A stretch of 64,000 nucleotides of DNA, from the NCBI GenBank assembly GCA_950295325.1, contig OX485807.1:8583001-8647000 (forward strand), in the 5' to 3' direction. Shown piece after piece: positions 36,370-46,024 of this stretch (its first letter is position 1; each line of letters starts with the position of its first letter). Under the pieces are notes generated by a model that searched no databases, was not told the origin of the DNA, and saw only the letters and a program-made list of their open reading frames with translations. The DNA comes from Polytrichum commune (lineage: Eukaryota > Streptophyta > Polytrichopsida > Polytrichales > Polytrichaceae). Position numbers and translations under genes: made by a program.

Positions 36370-37060
36370 TGAAAGCCGAAATCTCTTCTTCCTTTCCTTG
36401 TTTCAACGATGCTAATGCCCTCAAAGTAGTGTTTTGACCAACCTCCGGCCTAAACTCATTCAAAAAATTCCTTTGCATATGCTCTCATCCTCTAAAGTGA
36501 CCCTCTGCATGATCTCTATACCACTTATAGACTTCGCCCTCCAGAGTGGTAGGAATTCACACCAACCAATATCCCGGATTCGTGACAAGAGAACTAGCCA
36601 ACCTCTCAATATATCTCTCCATGTGCCTAGAGGGATCCTCATCTTTGGTGCCATAAAACTTAGGGAGGTATGATGGCATATCTACCGCCGCTAAGTTTTG
36701 AGGGACCAAAATTGGTAGACCTCTCGGTCTAACCAATGGAACAATGGGTGGTATAAGTGGTGAATCTATTCCACCTCCCTCATGTGCCATGGTGACTGGT
36801 GCGTCCACTCCTACTTCCCTATCAACTTCTATTGGAATATTTTTCCTCATTGTGTCTGTCTCCAATGATGTCTCCCCACTCAACTCGGAGGGAGTTGCCT
36901 CCTTCCCAAACTGAGCATCCACCTCTAATGTTCCTAACAATGGACTAACAACAGGTTCCACATTCAAACAACTCTCTAATCTAATTTCCACATCTTCCAC
37001 AACCTCACTAATCTTAACTAATTTCTTCTTACGTGTAACTGTATTTAATCCTAACTCCAA
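36370..37060 (-). pseudogene. Ty3/gypsy gag remnant (element B)
   Basis: The minus-strand frame 37060-36557 ends in AVDMPSYLPKFYGTKDEDPS, HMERYIERLASSL and YWLV, then shifts frame (WYRDHAEGHF-like) and resumes in 36478-36370 with NEFRPEVGQNTTLRALASLK and QGKEEEISAFI. The P.F.G..DEDP..H...Y and F.PE......LR.LK.GK.E.IS.F patterns are those of the retrotransposon gag domain of gypsy elements. At least two frame breaks are present. After ISAFI the gag homology stops and the SWIM-like segment begins. Confidence 0.8.
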
Positions 37061-37970
37061 TGTTGGTTTTTAAGCTCGAGTCTTACCTTGCATTCCCTGA
37101 AGAATCGATCAACCCTCACTTGACCAAGCAATAACCCTTGACGTTTTCACTGTTCAACATTTTTACTTATCTGGGTGTAGCTTAAAATTTAAGGAAGTGA
37201 AGAAAAAGAACATGCATGCTAATTTAAGTGAACAATCCCAAACAAGGAATGACATGCTCATGTCAATCTTCAGTTGGGTTATAACATCACCTCTAAAATC
37301 CTCCCTCCAATTGACATTCGCCACGATACCACATATGAGAGGCTGACCTTTGTTGTGCACTATGCCGAAGACTGAGGCTTCACCCTCTTGTTTTCTACAC
37401 CATGCTCCAACTAGGGAATTACCCTCTCCACTGGATAACGACAAAAACAGTTACTAAAATTCCTCCTTAATTAATTAACAAATTCATTTTGAAGAATGTC
37501 ATACCTTAAGCAATTCGTCCTTCCCCTGCAAGTAAGCACTCGCCCTCGAGTGTAATTCAAACTTAACTCAACAACCTAGCACTTGTCTAACCAAACAAAT
37601 CCTAATTCTAAAAGCATTAACTTCCCAAGATCATGACTTGGAAACTCACCCCAAGGTGAGTGTCCAAGTTGACTCTTCCTAAAATTAATTATCCCTCTAA
37701 ATATTAGTGAACTAATTATCGTCCTATTAATGTGATATCTTTATGCCATCCCAAGAAGGTTTAGGACATCACCTCAAACAACACTCCTTCCTCAAGAACA
37801 AAATGCCTAAATGAAATTATAATTCATTCCAAGGAAAAGAAGTGAAATCTAACTAACCTAGCCAATGACAAAAATCAAAATCCAAATGAGGTGCTTACCT
37901 CGCACCAAGTGCTCCTTCCTCACCCTCAAGTTTGTGCCTCCAAGCTTCGATCTCCTAATCCTGCTTCGCT
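37061..37970 (-). other. Leader region of gypsy element B
   Basis: Sequence between the primer-binding site and gag on the minus strand; no separate gene recognised. The length, about 0.9 kb, is compatible with a long gypsy leader plus a degraded gag N-terminus. Confidence 0.45.
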
Positions 37971-37986
37971 CCTGGCGGACGCACCA
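37971..37986 (-). other. Gypsy primer-binding site (element B)
   Basis: Minus strand TGGTGCGTCCGCCAGG, four bases after the LTR end TGACA. It starts with TGG (complement of the tRNA CCA end) and continues GAGCGAAGC, similar to the complement of a tRNA T-arm. The tRNA identity is not assigned. Confidence 0.65.
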
Positions 37987-37990
37987 TTTA

Positions 37991-39656
37991 TGTCAGCAAT
38001 AAACCTCCACCCCTTAAGCGTCGTGGTCTGGGTGGGGGCATAAGGCCATATACACTTCAGTTGTTTAACAAAACCATGGGGTTGACAACCAATGCTCTTC
38101 TTTATTTATGCATTTTTATTTCTTCCTCTTAACCTTAAGCACTCACAAATGCTCAGGTTCCAAACAACACTAGATCACACTCCTAGCCAATCCTCTAAGG
38201 AAACCCAATCTAATTGCTAATCCCTAACTAAAACCTAAACCTATGTTTAACAGCTGACTTGTTCGACCCAACAATTCGGATTGTGCACTGTTTGCCTTTG
38301 AGCTGGGGATCAATCAACTCTGATGCACTCTGCCCAACCTCTTGTGACCGGTACACCCAACCTCTGTTGGCAGCCAATTGGATGTACCCTCTGGCCAGCT
38401 CACTTCCCTTCTCCCAGCTCTCTCTTGCGCGGCAGCCACCTCACCGAGGACGCCATCAGTATTGTGCCCCTTCTCAGCCTTCGCCGTGAACTTCCCAGGC
38501 TTCAGAGCAAAGCTCCTGAGGCCGCTAAGTTCGAGTTGCCCCGTACTGATTCTCGGTCTAGCAAGCTTTTGCTGGGTATTCTCCACCCTTAGGTCGGCAT
38601 GTGATTATCATGCACCCTGGACACCCTCTCCTACTCCTACACCCAACATTCCTGCCACTGTTGGGCCTCTACATTCTTTTCCCCCCGAACAACAATTCGA
38701 CATATTCACCCCAACATCTCACCACCCAAACCATATTTTAATCCAGAGAGTCTCTCAACACTGGCGGCCCAGCCGTCAAAATTGGAGCTTGGGGCCGCAC
38801 CATTCCAGTTGATTCGAATCGCCCCTTCGGCATTCCACAACCAACCATTCGAAACATCTTGTGTCCATTCCACTAAGCATTCAGATCTATACCACTGGAT
38901 TCACAACCAGTAATATGAAATGAACAGTGATGAATTTTTCTTTGATTGATTTGATTCCGCCCCCTTCAACCAACTGTAATGAACTTCTAGGATTTTTCTA
39001 GCACTCCAGCCTGCTTGTCTCAGCTACTCTCCGAATCCCCCTTCTTCCTGATCCTCCTTTCCCGGTACTCCAACCTTCACTCCCCATCAATCATTGAAGA
39101 CCTCTCCTCTTGCCACTTTAGAGCCTTATAGTCTGCATTCACAGTGCATTCGCCTCAATGCCATCTTCCTTCCCCATTTTCCCATTCGGCCTCACCGAAC
39201 CTCTTCCCGCGGCTGCCGCATTCCCAGTTTGTGTGTCTCAGAGAGCAAAGAGTTTTCGCCGCCGAGAGAGCGAAGCCCCCTGGACCGTACAGAGACCCTC
39301 CCTGGAATCAACCGGTTCCCTTATCCAAAGTCAACCCCCCCCCCCTCCCTAAACTAACTAGACTTGAGCTTTAATCAAGCAATAACCCCATCATGGGCCC
39401 TTACTTGCCAAGCATTAAGCCAGAATTTAAATCCCTTAACTCTAAGCCTCCTTTTCCCACTATTAAATCCTTAACATCACCCTTCGAACTTAATGCTCTA
39501 ACATAATTCCTAATCTAATCTCTAACTTCAAATGCAAGTCCTAAACTATGTTTCACTCTTTTTATCCTTTTAAATATTTAAACAACCATCAAAGTCCGAG
39601 TTTTTGACAGCTTCCAAAGGGTAAGGAACACATGTGGGCACCAAATTGGACTCACA
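37991..39656 (-). mobile_element. 5' LTR of gypsy element B, inserted in gag of element A
   Basis: On the minus strand the LTR starts TGTGAGTCCAATTTGG at 39656 and ends TATTGCTGACA at 37991, 1666 bp. Start and end match the solo LTR at 9302-10814, and ATAAAAAGAGTGA and CCACCCAGACCACGACGCTTA-like blocks are shared in order. It is followed by the PBS and gag of element B. The LTR start interrupts the gag frame of element A after LLHEDPCE. The middle is GC-rich and gives spurious ORFs (38.3-39.4 kb). No matching 3' LTR was found, so element B is truncated. Confidence 0.75.
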
Positions 39657-39997
39657 AGGGTCCTCGTGCAGGAGGCCACCAAACTTCGGGAAATAACTCG
39701 GCATTGCTCTTGGCGCTAATGCATGGGGCATCACAATGGGAGGTCCCCTCGGGGCCGTCATGGCATCTAGAGGGATCGCCATGGGTTTAAGGTGGACAAC
39801 TCTAACTGGGCTTAGTGTGCGAGGGATTGCCTCCAAAACTTGTTCACACCCTAGATTTCTTCATTTTCCTTCGGTTACCTTAGTTTTCTCTGGTCGTGGC
39901 GGTTCATTCTTAGCCCCCTTACCTTGTGTGGCCTCTGATGTGGTCGCGGTGGTTGCGGTTGGCGTATCGTACGTTCCTCCCCTAGTATTAACCATAG
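39657..39997 (-). pseudogene. Ty3/gypsy gag N-terminus (element A)
   Basis: On the minus strand an ATG at about 39997 opens with MVNTRGGTYDTP, the MVNTRGG start typical of plant gypsy gag, followed by an acidic/basic linker and a stop. A second frame then gives PHALAPRAMPSYFPKFGGLL and HEDPCE, homologous to the MPSYLPKFYGTKDEDP block of element B. One frameshift or stop breaks it, and the LTR of element B cuts it at 39656. Confidence 0.75.
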
Positions 39998-40018
39998 CAC
40001 ACGTGGACCATGGCTAAT

Positions 40019-41149
40019 TATGAGCCCAAAATGGTTGCTCATATTTGTTTTATGCTTAGGATTTACTCAAAGTTGCATTTGACATCGTTATTGAAACAAC
40101 TCAAAGTTGCATTTGACATCGTTATTGAAACAACTAAAAGTATCAAAAAGAGTGAGGTTGGGTGTGGATTTATGTTTTAGGCCTTAGGCTTATTTAGTAT
40201 GGTTAATTAAAGGATTAGTGGCATTAGTGGGTTGGTTGAATTAAGTTGAGAGTGTGTGTGTTAAGAAAGGGGAAGGGCCTTGGGGTTTAATTGTTTGAAT
40301 TGAGGCCTTCCCGTGTTGCTTTAGGGGTTAAGGGTTAGTGGATAGGCTTGAGCTATTTTTAGTTGGAGAAGGTTAAGGGGTGTGTGGCTTTGGGTGTCTC
40401 TCACCCTCTCTCTCTCTCTCTCTCTCTTCTCTAAGAGGTTGAGCTCTTAGAGCTTGGGGAATGCTGGAATCCTAGTTCAGACTGCTAGAATTCAAGGTTA
40501 GGGAGTTGTTGGTCCTAGTTCGAGAATGCTGGAATCCTAGTTCGGACTGCTGGAATTCAAGGTTAGGGAGTTGTTGGTCCTAGTTTAGGAATGGTGGAAT
40601 TCAAGATTAGGGAGTTGCTGGACCTAGTTTGGGAATGTTGGAATCCTACTTCGGGGTTGTTGCAATTCAAGATTAGGGAGCTGTTGGTTTTTAAGACCGG
40701 GTGGGAGACCAGGTATGGGACCGAATCTGGACCATTTATGGGACCGTTTGTGAGCCGGCCGGTTATGGGAAAAGGCCAAGGGCACTAAGGTCACTTTATA
40801 TGGGGGCTAGCTAATTAGAAAAGGGGGGAAAGATTTAACTAGGAGTTCAACTCATTAGTGAATTAGGGGGGTTTGGCTTCACATAAATTAGAGGGTGGCA
40901 TAAGGGAACAAGCTTTTAGTAGGGATTTAAGTGTGGGGTTGTGAATCAATGTAGGAGGAAGGGAATAAATAGAGAAGAGCATTTTTCAATGCTTGTACTC
41001 GTATTATGGAATAAATTGGTGTGCAAGAATTGATGGGAAATGCAATGGATTTTTACGAAGTTGGGAAGAGGGAGTTATGTGAACATGAATGTGATTCCCA
41101 TGCCCTCACCCGGACTAGGACGCATAAGGGTGGGTGGTTTGGACTCACA
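40019..41149 (+). mobile_element. Solo LTR with TSD CTAAT
   Basis: A 1131-bp LTR, TATGAGCCCAAAATGG to TTTGGACTCACA, with the 5-bp duplication CTAAT at 40014-40018 and 41150-41154. It sits about 20 bp upstream of the ATG of element A gag, so it inserted into that element's leader. It belongs to the same broad family as the other TGAGCCC LTRs and is closest to 42569-43706. It contains a duplicated block ACTCAAAGTTGCATTTGACA at 40060-40120, a CT microsatellite at about 40402-40427 and a tandem array at 40450-40690. Confidence 0.85.
40450..40690. repeat. ~65-bp tandem repeat inside the solo LTR
   Basis: About 3.5 units of roughly 65 bp, with shared words GGAATCCTAGTTC, GCTGGAATTCAAG and GGTTAGGGAGTTGTTGGTCC. 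The third unit lacks the GGAATCCTAGTTC segment. The equivalent part of the inverted LTR (42569-43706) carries a different array, so the arrays changed after the copies separated. Confidence 0.75.
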
Positions 41150-41154
41150 CTAAT

Positions 41155-41249
41155 GACTGAATTCTACAAGACTAAACTCTTCCTCTCTAAACCTAAATGT
41201 GTAAGTACTTAAGAAAATGTCATCCGGGGTTGGTCGGAGCATCCACCCT
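41155..41249 (-). other. Leader of gypsy element A
   Basis: Minus-strand sequence between the PBS of element A (41250-41265) and the solo LTR insertion point. With the solo LTR and one TSD removed, the PBS lies about 120 bp upstream of MVNTRGG, a normal gypsy spacing. Confidence 0.55.
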
Positions 41250-41265
41250 CCCGGCAAACGCACCA
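41250..41265 (-). other. Gypsy primer-binding site (element A)
   Basis: Minus strand TGGTGCGTTTGCCGGGAG; starts with TGG and resembles the TGGCGCCGTTGCCGGGG primer site (tRNA-Asp) used by many plant gypsy elements. It lies a few bases downstream of an LTR-type end, ACCACA, at 41270. Confidence 0.6.
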
Positions 41266-41269
41266 ATTA

Positions 41270-42563
41270 TGTGGTGCTTTTGGGCACCCCCCTCCGAGGG
41301 AGCCTAAAAGTACCGCACAACCCCTTCAGTGAGGGTGGCATGCCTTAGCAGGTGCCCAAGCCAAACCCGGATGTTATGATATTTCATAACTGCTTCGGTT
41401 TGTGGAGGAAATTGGTAATCGCGTCCTATCATTTTGGTAGGTTGTACCTATATCTTAAGTACCTCGAGTGATTATCTACACTACGTCAATTTCCCTAATC
41501 TAATGCCTAATCTATCTGAGTCTATACGTAGACGCACCAATCCTAGGATCAAGGCAACCTAAACCTAATGATTGAAATAACCTAACCTACACCTTCTATG
41601 TGTGGCTTTTAGTTATTATTTACTCGAATTGACAAAATAACGAGTGAATATGCTTAATCAATTGGGCCACATCTAATTCTTTACCTCTTATGAATTAAAT
41701 TTTCTACACATGGGGACTGTAATTAAGTCTCACCCTCTCAACCTTCTTTCTTAGTTTATGGTTGATTAAATAGACCTATATTATTAAGTTCATAAATTTT
41801 CACATCACCACCTACTTGTTGGTGCATACCTTAACCCAAACCCTTCGATGCCCTGTGCGGGTCTCTTGAAGGTTGATTAACAAGGACATACTCTGATCTT
41901 TGATGCTAGAGAAGGTAGTGTCAATCCTCTGAGTTAAGTTCCCCGTTTGTTTTTTGCCCATGGGGAGTATACAAATATTGTTGGTTGTTAATTAGTTTTA
42001 TACGGTTTGACCACGAAATTTCAATTTAATGGGACCGGCGAATAAGACAACATGTGCGTTTAATATGTTGCACAAATTTCAAGGATTAGGGCTATCACCT
42101 CCAACCCTTCGGGCCAACAACATGATGGTGGTTTCGTGGGTCAATACTTTCATCTTATCACCTATAATATACAGAATGGTCATGCCAAAGATCAACCCAA
42201 CTTCACCATACACAAACGACCTATAATCAGAAAAAACTACTACCATAACACTTAACCAAAAGGCTCCACACACATGGGAGTTGAAACCCCCCTCGGCAAC
42301 TAGATGTAGCTAATCTCCTAGCCTTACATGGATAATTGGGTTGGGTTAAAATTGATCTTGGCCACGCTCCCTTCATTCCTAAATTGAATAATGTAGGGTT
42401 AAAGAGTTTACTGGTTGACTCTCATCTTAGCTTGGCGGTGGCGGTGCGAAACTCCTACTCCAAGTCACGAGCTTCAACCCCCTCTTCAACTCTCAACCAT
42501 CCACGATACCTATTCGTCCCTTCCAACTTTGAATGGACAAACATTTTCTTGATTGGATGAATA
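41270..42563 (-). mobile_element. Probable 5' LTR region of element A (outer end not found)
   Basis: On the minus strand the sequence ending CCAAAAGCACCACA abuts the PBS, so it should be the 3' part of element A's 5' LTR. Its upstream limit is not defined; the solo LTR at 42569-43706 is probably inserted in it or beside it. There is no coding content. Confidence 0.45.
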
Positions 42564-42568
42564 GAGAG

Positions 42569-43706
42569 TGTGAGGCCAAACCACCCACCCTTATGCGTCC
42601 TAGTCCGGGTGAGGGCTTGGGGCTCACATTCATATTCGTCCTCATCACGTCACACGTCCATTTGGTCACACCAATTTATTCCACACCATGAGTATAAGCG
42701 TTGACAAACGCTTTTCTCTTTTATTGTTCTCTTAACACCCCCTATCAACACCCCACACAAGTGCACACCCAATTACACATATAACTAAGGATCTAAATTA
42801 ATCCATCCTTCTAAGCTTAGGTAGCTAGCCATAATATAATGTAGTGGGAGCACTACTAAACCCCCTCCGCTTTATAACCCCAGTCCCCATTATTACTTGA
42901 AGGAACTACGATGTATGGGATTCGGGGTTACACCCGTCATCACCCGTCACTGGCCTCAACCTACTATCCTCAAAATCCCCGAACCAGCAGCTAATGCCGA
43001 AGCCTCTACCTCAGAATCCAGAACCAGCAGCTGATGCCGAAGCCTCTAGCTTGAATCCCCAAACCAGCAGCTAATGCCGAAGCCTCTACCTCAGAATCCC
43101 ACAACCAGCAGTTGAATGCCGAAGCCTCTAGCTCGAATCCCCGAACCAACAGCTAATGCCGAAGCCTCTACCTCAGAATCCCACAACCAATAGTTGAATG
43201 CCGAAGCCTCTAGCTCGAATCCCCGAACCAACAACTAATGCCGAAGCCTCTACCTCAGAATCCAGAACCAGCAGCTGATGCCGAAGCCTCTAGCTCGAAT
43301 CCCCAAACCAGCCGCTTGAGCTCATTGAGCTCCTCCCCGCTCAACTCAAGAGAGAGACTCAACAACAACACCACACCCCTTAAACCCCTTCCATCTAAAA
43401 ATAAACCCAATCCTATCCTCTAAACCCTCAACCCCTAAACCAACACGGAAAGGTCTTAATTCAAATAATTAAACCCCAAGGCCCTTTCCCTTACTTAACA
43501 CACACACTATCAATCTTAATTCAACCAACCCCCTAATGCCGCTAATCCTCTAATTAACCATCCCGCCTAAGCCTAAGGCCTAAAACATAATTCCACATCC
43601 AACCTCACTCTTTTTATACTTTTTGATGCTTCAATAATGACGTCAAATGCAACTTCAACTAAATTCTAAGCATAAAACAAATGTGAGCCCCCATTTTGGG
43701 CTCATA
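42569..43706 (-). mobile_element. Solo LTR, inverted, with TSD GAGAG
   Basis: A 1138-bp LTR. On the minus strand it starts TATGAGCCCAAAATGGGGG at 43706 and ends GGTTTGGCCTCACA at 42569. GAGAG flanks both sides (42564-42568, 43707-43711). It is a close relative of 40019-41149 in opposite orientation, sharing the start, CTTAGGCTTAGGC-like, GGTTAATTA, GGGCCTTGGGGTTTAATT and CACCCGGACTAGGACGCATA. Different TSDs show two independent insertions. Confidence 0.87.
42967..43316. repeat. ~40-bp tandem array with alternating subtypes in the LTR
   Basis: Eight and a half units of 40-42 bp, each starting ATGCCGAAGCCTCTA. Two subtypes alternate: one continues CCTCAGAATCC, the other GCTCGAATCCCC (GCTTG in one unit), giving an 80-82 bp higher-order unit. 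The array creates an open frame at 43238-43423 that is not a gene. Confidence 0.85.
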
Positions 43707-43711
43707 GAGAG

Positions 43712-44597
43712 TCTACACATCCTTAAATATTGAACATTAGATTAGTCACGATAACAATTTGGTGGATAAGTATCCGATTGGTAATAGGCTTTCTTTTGCC
43801 TAGATCTTGATTCATTCATTGATTATTTATTTACTTATTTACTTATTCATTTATTGGACAATAGAAAACTAATAAGAAAATATTAAAATAAATGCAACTT
43901 CAATATTCAATGGTTTGGAAAGCCAGCCTTGACGACTCTAAGACAGTTGACACACTTCCACCTAAATATCCACAATTTTGTTTACAAGCTTCAAATGAAA
44001 TAATTTTTATTTTTTTGAAACTTTAAGAATAAAACCTATAATTCCTCAAAATATCAAAACAATTGCATATCTTATTTAAAAGATATGAGCTTATAAAGTC
44101 AGTGCTTACAAATTGGAAGGCAGCTCATATATCTTCACTAAATCACTTATAACTTCTACTCACAAACTTTGATATCAACCAGCTTATACTTTCTAGAAAC
44201 CTTAGAACAAGATCTATGAATCTTGCAAAGATTAAAGCGACTGCATGATTTCTCTTAATGGTATGAGCTTACAAAGTCTGTGTTTACAAATTGAATAGGC
44301 AGCTGAATGACCTTCATTCAAACACTCATAACTTCTACTTACTAACTTTAATTTCAACAAGCTAAGGTTGGTTGGAAAGCTAACTTCAAGGGCAAGATTC
44401 ATTCAAAATATGAGAACTTAATTGCAAGTTTTGTGTCCACTATACTTGAATGAAAATGGACAGTAACTTAGGAGTGTGTTTAGAACTTCACTACCTTACT
44501 CACAATAATTTTAACTATAAGATTATGACTTACACCTAAAATGAAAGATGAGAAGAAATGTGTTTTTTTTTAAAGGAAAAAATTTGTTCTTCCTAAC
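43712..44597. other. Gene-free stretch
   Basis: AT-rich. Two weakly similar blocks (about 43985-44160 and 44200-44345: ATATGAGCTTA.AAAGTC, GTGCTTACAAATTG, CACTTATAACTTCTACTCACAAACTTTGAT) form an old direct duplication. No gene seen. Confidence 0.45.
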
Positions 44598-44599
44598 TA

Positions 44600-44937
44600 C
44601 ACTAAATAGGTAGATTAGTGTTGGAAACACTAATAGTCGACGAAAACGCTAAATGTAAATTGTCTCTATAGTGTTAGAACACTAAATGCCAACTCTAGCA
44701 CTATTTGTACCAAGTAGCAACTTTAAATATTTACATGAGCGCATTTAGTGTTAGATGATATTTTGTAAATCTTGGAATGAAGAATTGAAGGAAGAAGAAT
44801 ATGAGAACCTCGTAAAAGGTATAATTTGTTCAAACCCTATTCAAACACTAATTGTAATATCAGATGAAAATTAGTGTTTTAGGTAACTATTGCATCTAAC
44901 ACTAATCTTCATCTAACACTAATCTACCTATTTAGTG
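44600..44937. mobile_element. MITE with ~25-bp perfect terminal repeats, TA flanks
   Basis: CACTAAATAGGTAGATTAGT at the left end is repeated exactly, inverted, at the right end and continues GTT.GA. TA flanks both ends (44598-44599, 44938-44939). The word AACACTAA/TTAGTGTT recurs at least seven times inside in both orientations. TA flanks favour Tc1/mariner; CACTA-type ends favour EnSpm, but no 3-bp direct repeat is present. The ends are the best conserved in the window, so this may be a young insertion. Length 338 bp. Confidence 0.78.
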
Positions 44938-45601
44938 TAGATTTTTATAGGGCTTCATCATGCGAAGTGAAGAGAGAATTTTGAGGGAAGAAAGGAATTT
45001 TATTTGTCTTCAATAAAAGTTTGGACCCCCCTTCCTTCCATTTACCGAGGGTCTCTCCCTTTGAATGGTAGGAACCTACCCCTCGATAGTGAATGGGGGA
45101 GAATAACGCCACCTCGTAACGCACTTGCCCAAACCCTAATAAAGGCTTTGTCAATTTAGTTTAAGTTTGAATTTTGGTTGGCACTGGTAGGCACATAACC
45201 TCTTGTTCTAGTTGACAATTTTTTTACGCACGTAGTTGTCACCTTTGTTTTTTTCTTCCTTGGTCACTTCCAAAAATACTCCGTTTGGGCTGCTGCTTGA
45301 TTTTTGTCAATGAAATGTTGCTTGAATTGGTCGCTTTCAATTTAACCTTCTCACTTACTATCTTATTCCTTAATATTTCCGATTTGATTGAATTGATCGA
45401 TTTCATTTTAGGAATATGACCTGAAAGAGAAAATGTTTCCCATTTTGGGCACATAGACAATTTCTATGAAGTTGAAGTCGTAGCCCGCGTCTCCTATCAT
45501 ATGCTGATAATGTTGCAATTGCAATGCTAAATATTGAAGATTTGGATCCAAATGAAAAATCTTCCTATAGTTCCAAACTCAATTCGCAATGTATAGGTGT
45601 T

Positions 45602-46017
45602 ATTTGGGGCGATTACACCCCCTTACGTTTCATAACCACGTGCGATAAAAATTTGCTATCTTATATCATACGCCATAGATATTTTTTAGAATTATGATAA
45701 ATTTTTTACATATATATAACCATTGATAACATCTTTGTGTATTTAAAAAAAATTAGTCTATCTTTATTTTTGTAATAATTGTTTTAATTCAATTCCGCAT
45801 CATTCTAGTTTTAAATTGTATGTTTTATAAAAAAAATTAAAAAATTAAAAATGATCAAATTCGGTTACCATTTTCACTATGTTATAGATACCGTATATAT
45901 CTACTCATGTAAACATTTTGATAAAATTTTGACCCATTTTGGTGATGCTTTATGTAAAATGTAGATTTTTTTTATCGGACGTGGTGTTTAACTTGACAAT
46001 GAAGTGCACCCCCCGGG
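45602..46017. mobile_element. Probable MITE, family M4 relative
   Basis: GGGGCGATTACACCCCC at the left and, reverse complemented, CCCGGGGGGTGCACTTC at the right are followed on both arms by ACCACGTGCGATAAAAA / ACCACGTCCGATAAAAA. AGGTGTT flanks both sides (45595-45601, 46018-46024). The G-rich end and the GTGCGA.AA subterminal word resemble the poly-G-ended MITE at 31579-31924. The interior is very AT-rich. The exact termini are uncertain by a few bases. Confidence 0.55.
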
Positions 46018-46024
46018 AGGTGTT

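Noticed and set aside
38259..39374. Cluster of overlapping ORFs, up to 144 codons, with GC-rich composition
   Set aside because: The stretch lies inside an LTR that is bounded on the minus strand by TGTGAGTCC and TGACA and followed by a PBS; the frames come from base composition.
42967..43316. Regularly spaced 40-bp repeats resembling a CRISPR array
   Set aside because: The units are contiguous without unique spacers, lie in an LTR, and the DNA is plant nuclear.
43238..43423. 61-codon ORF starting MPKPLPQNPEPAADAEASSS
   Set aside because: It is a translation of the 40-bp tandem array in the solo LTR.
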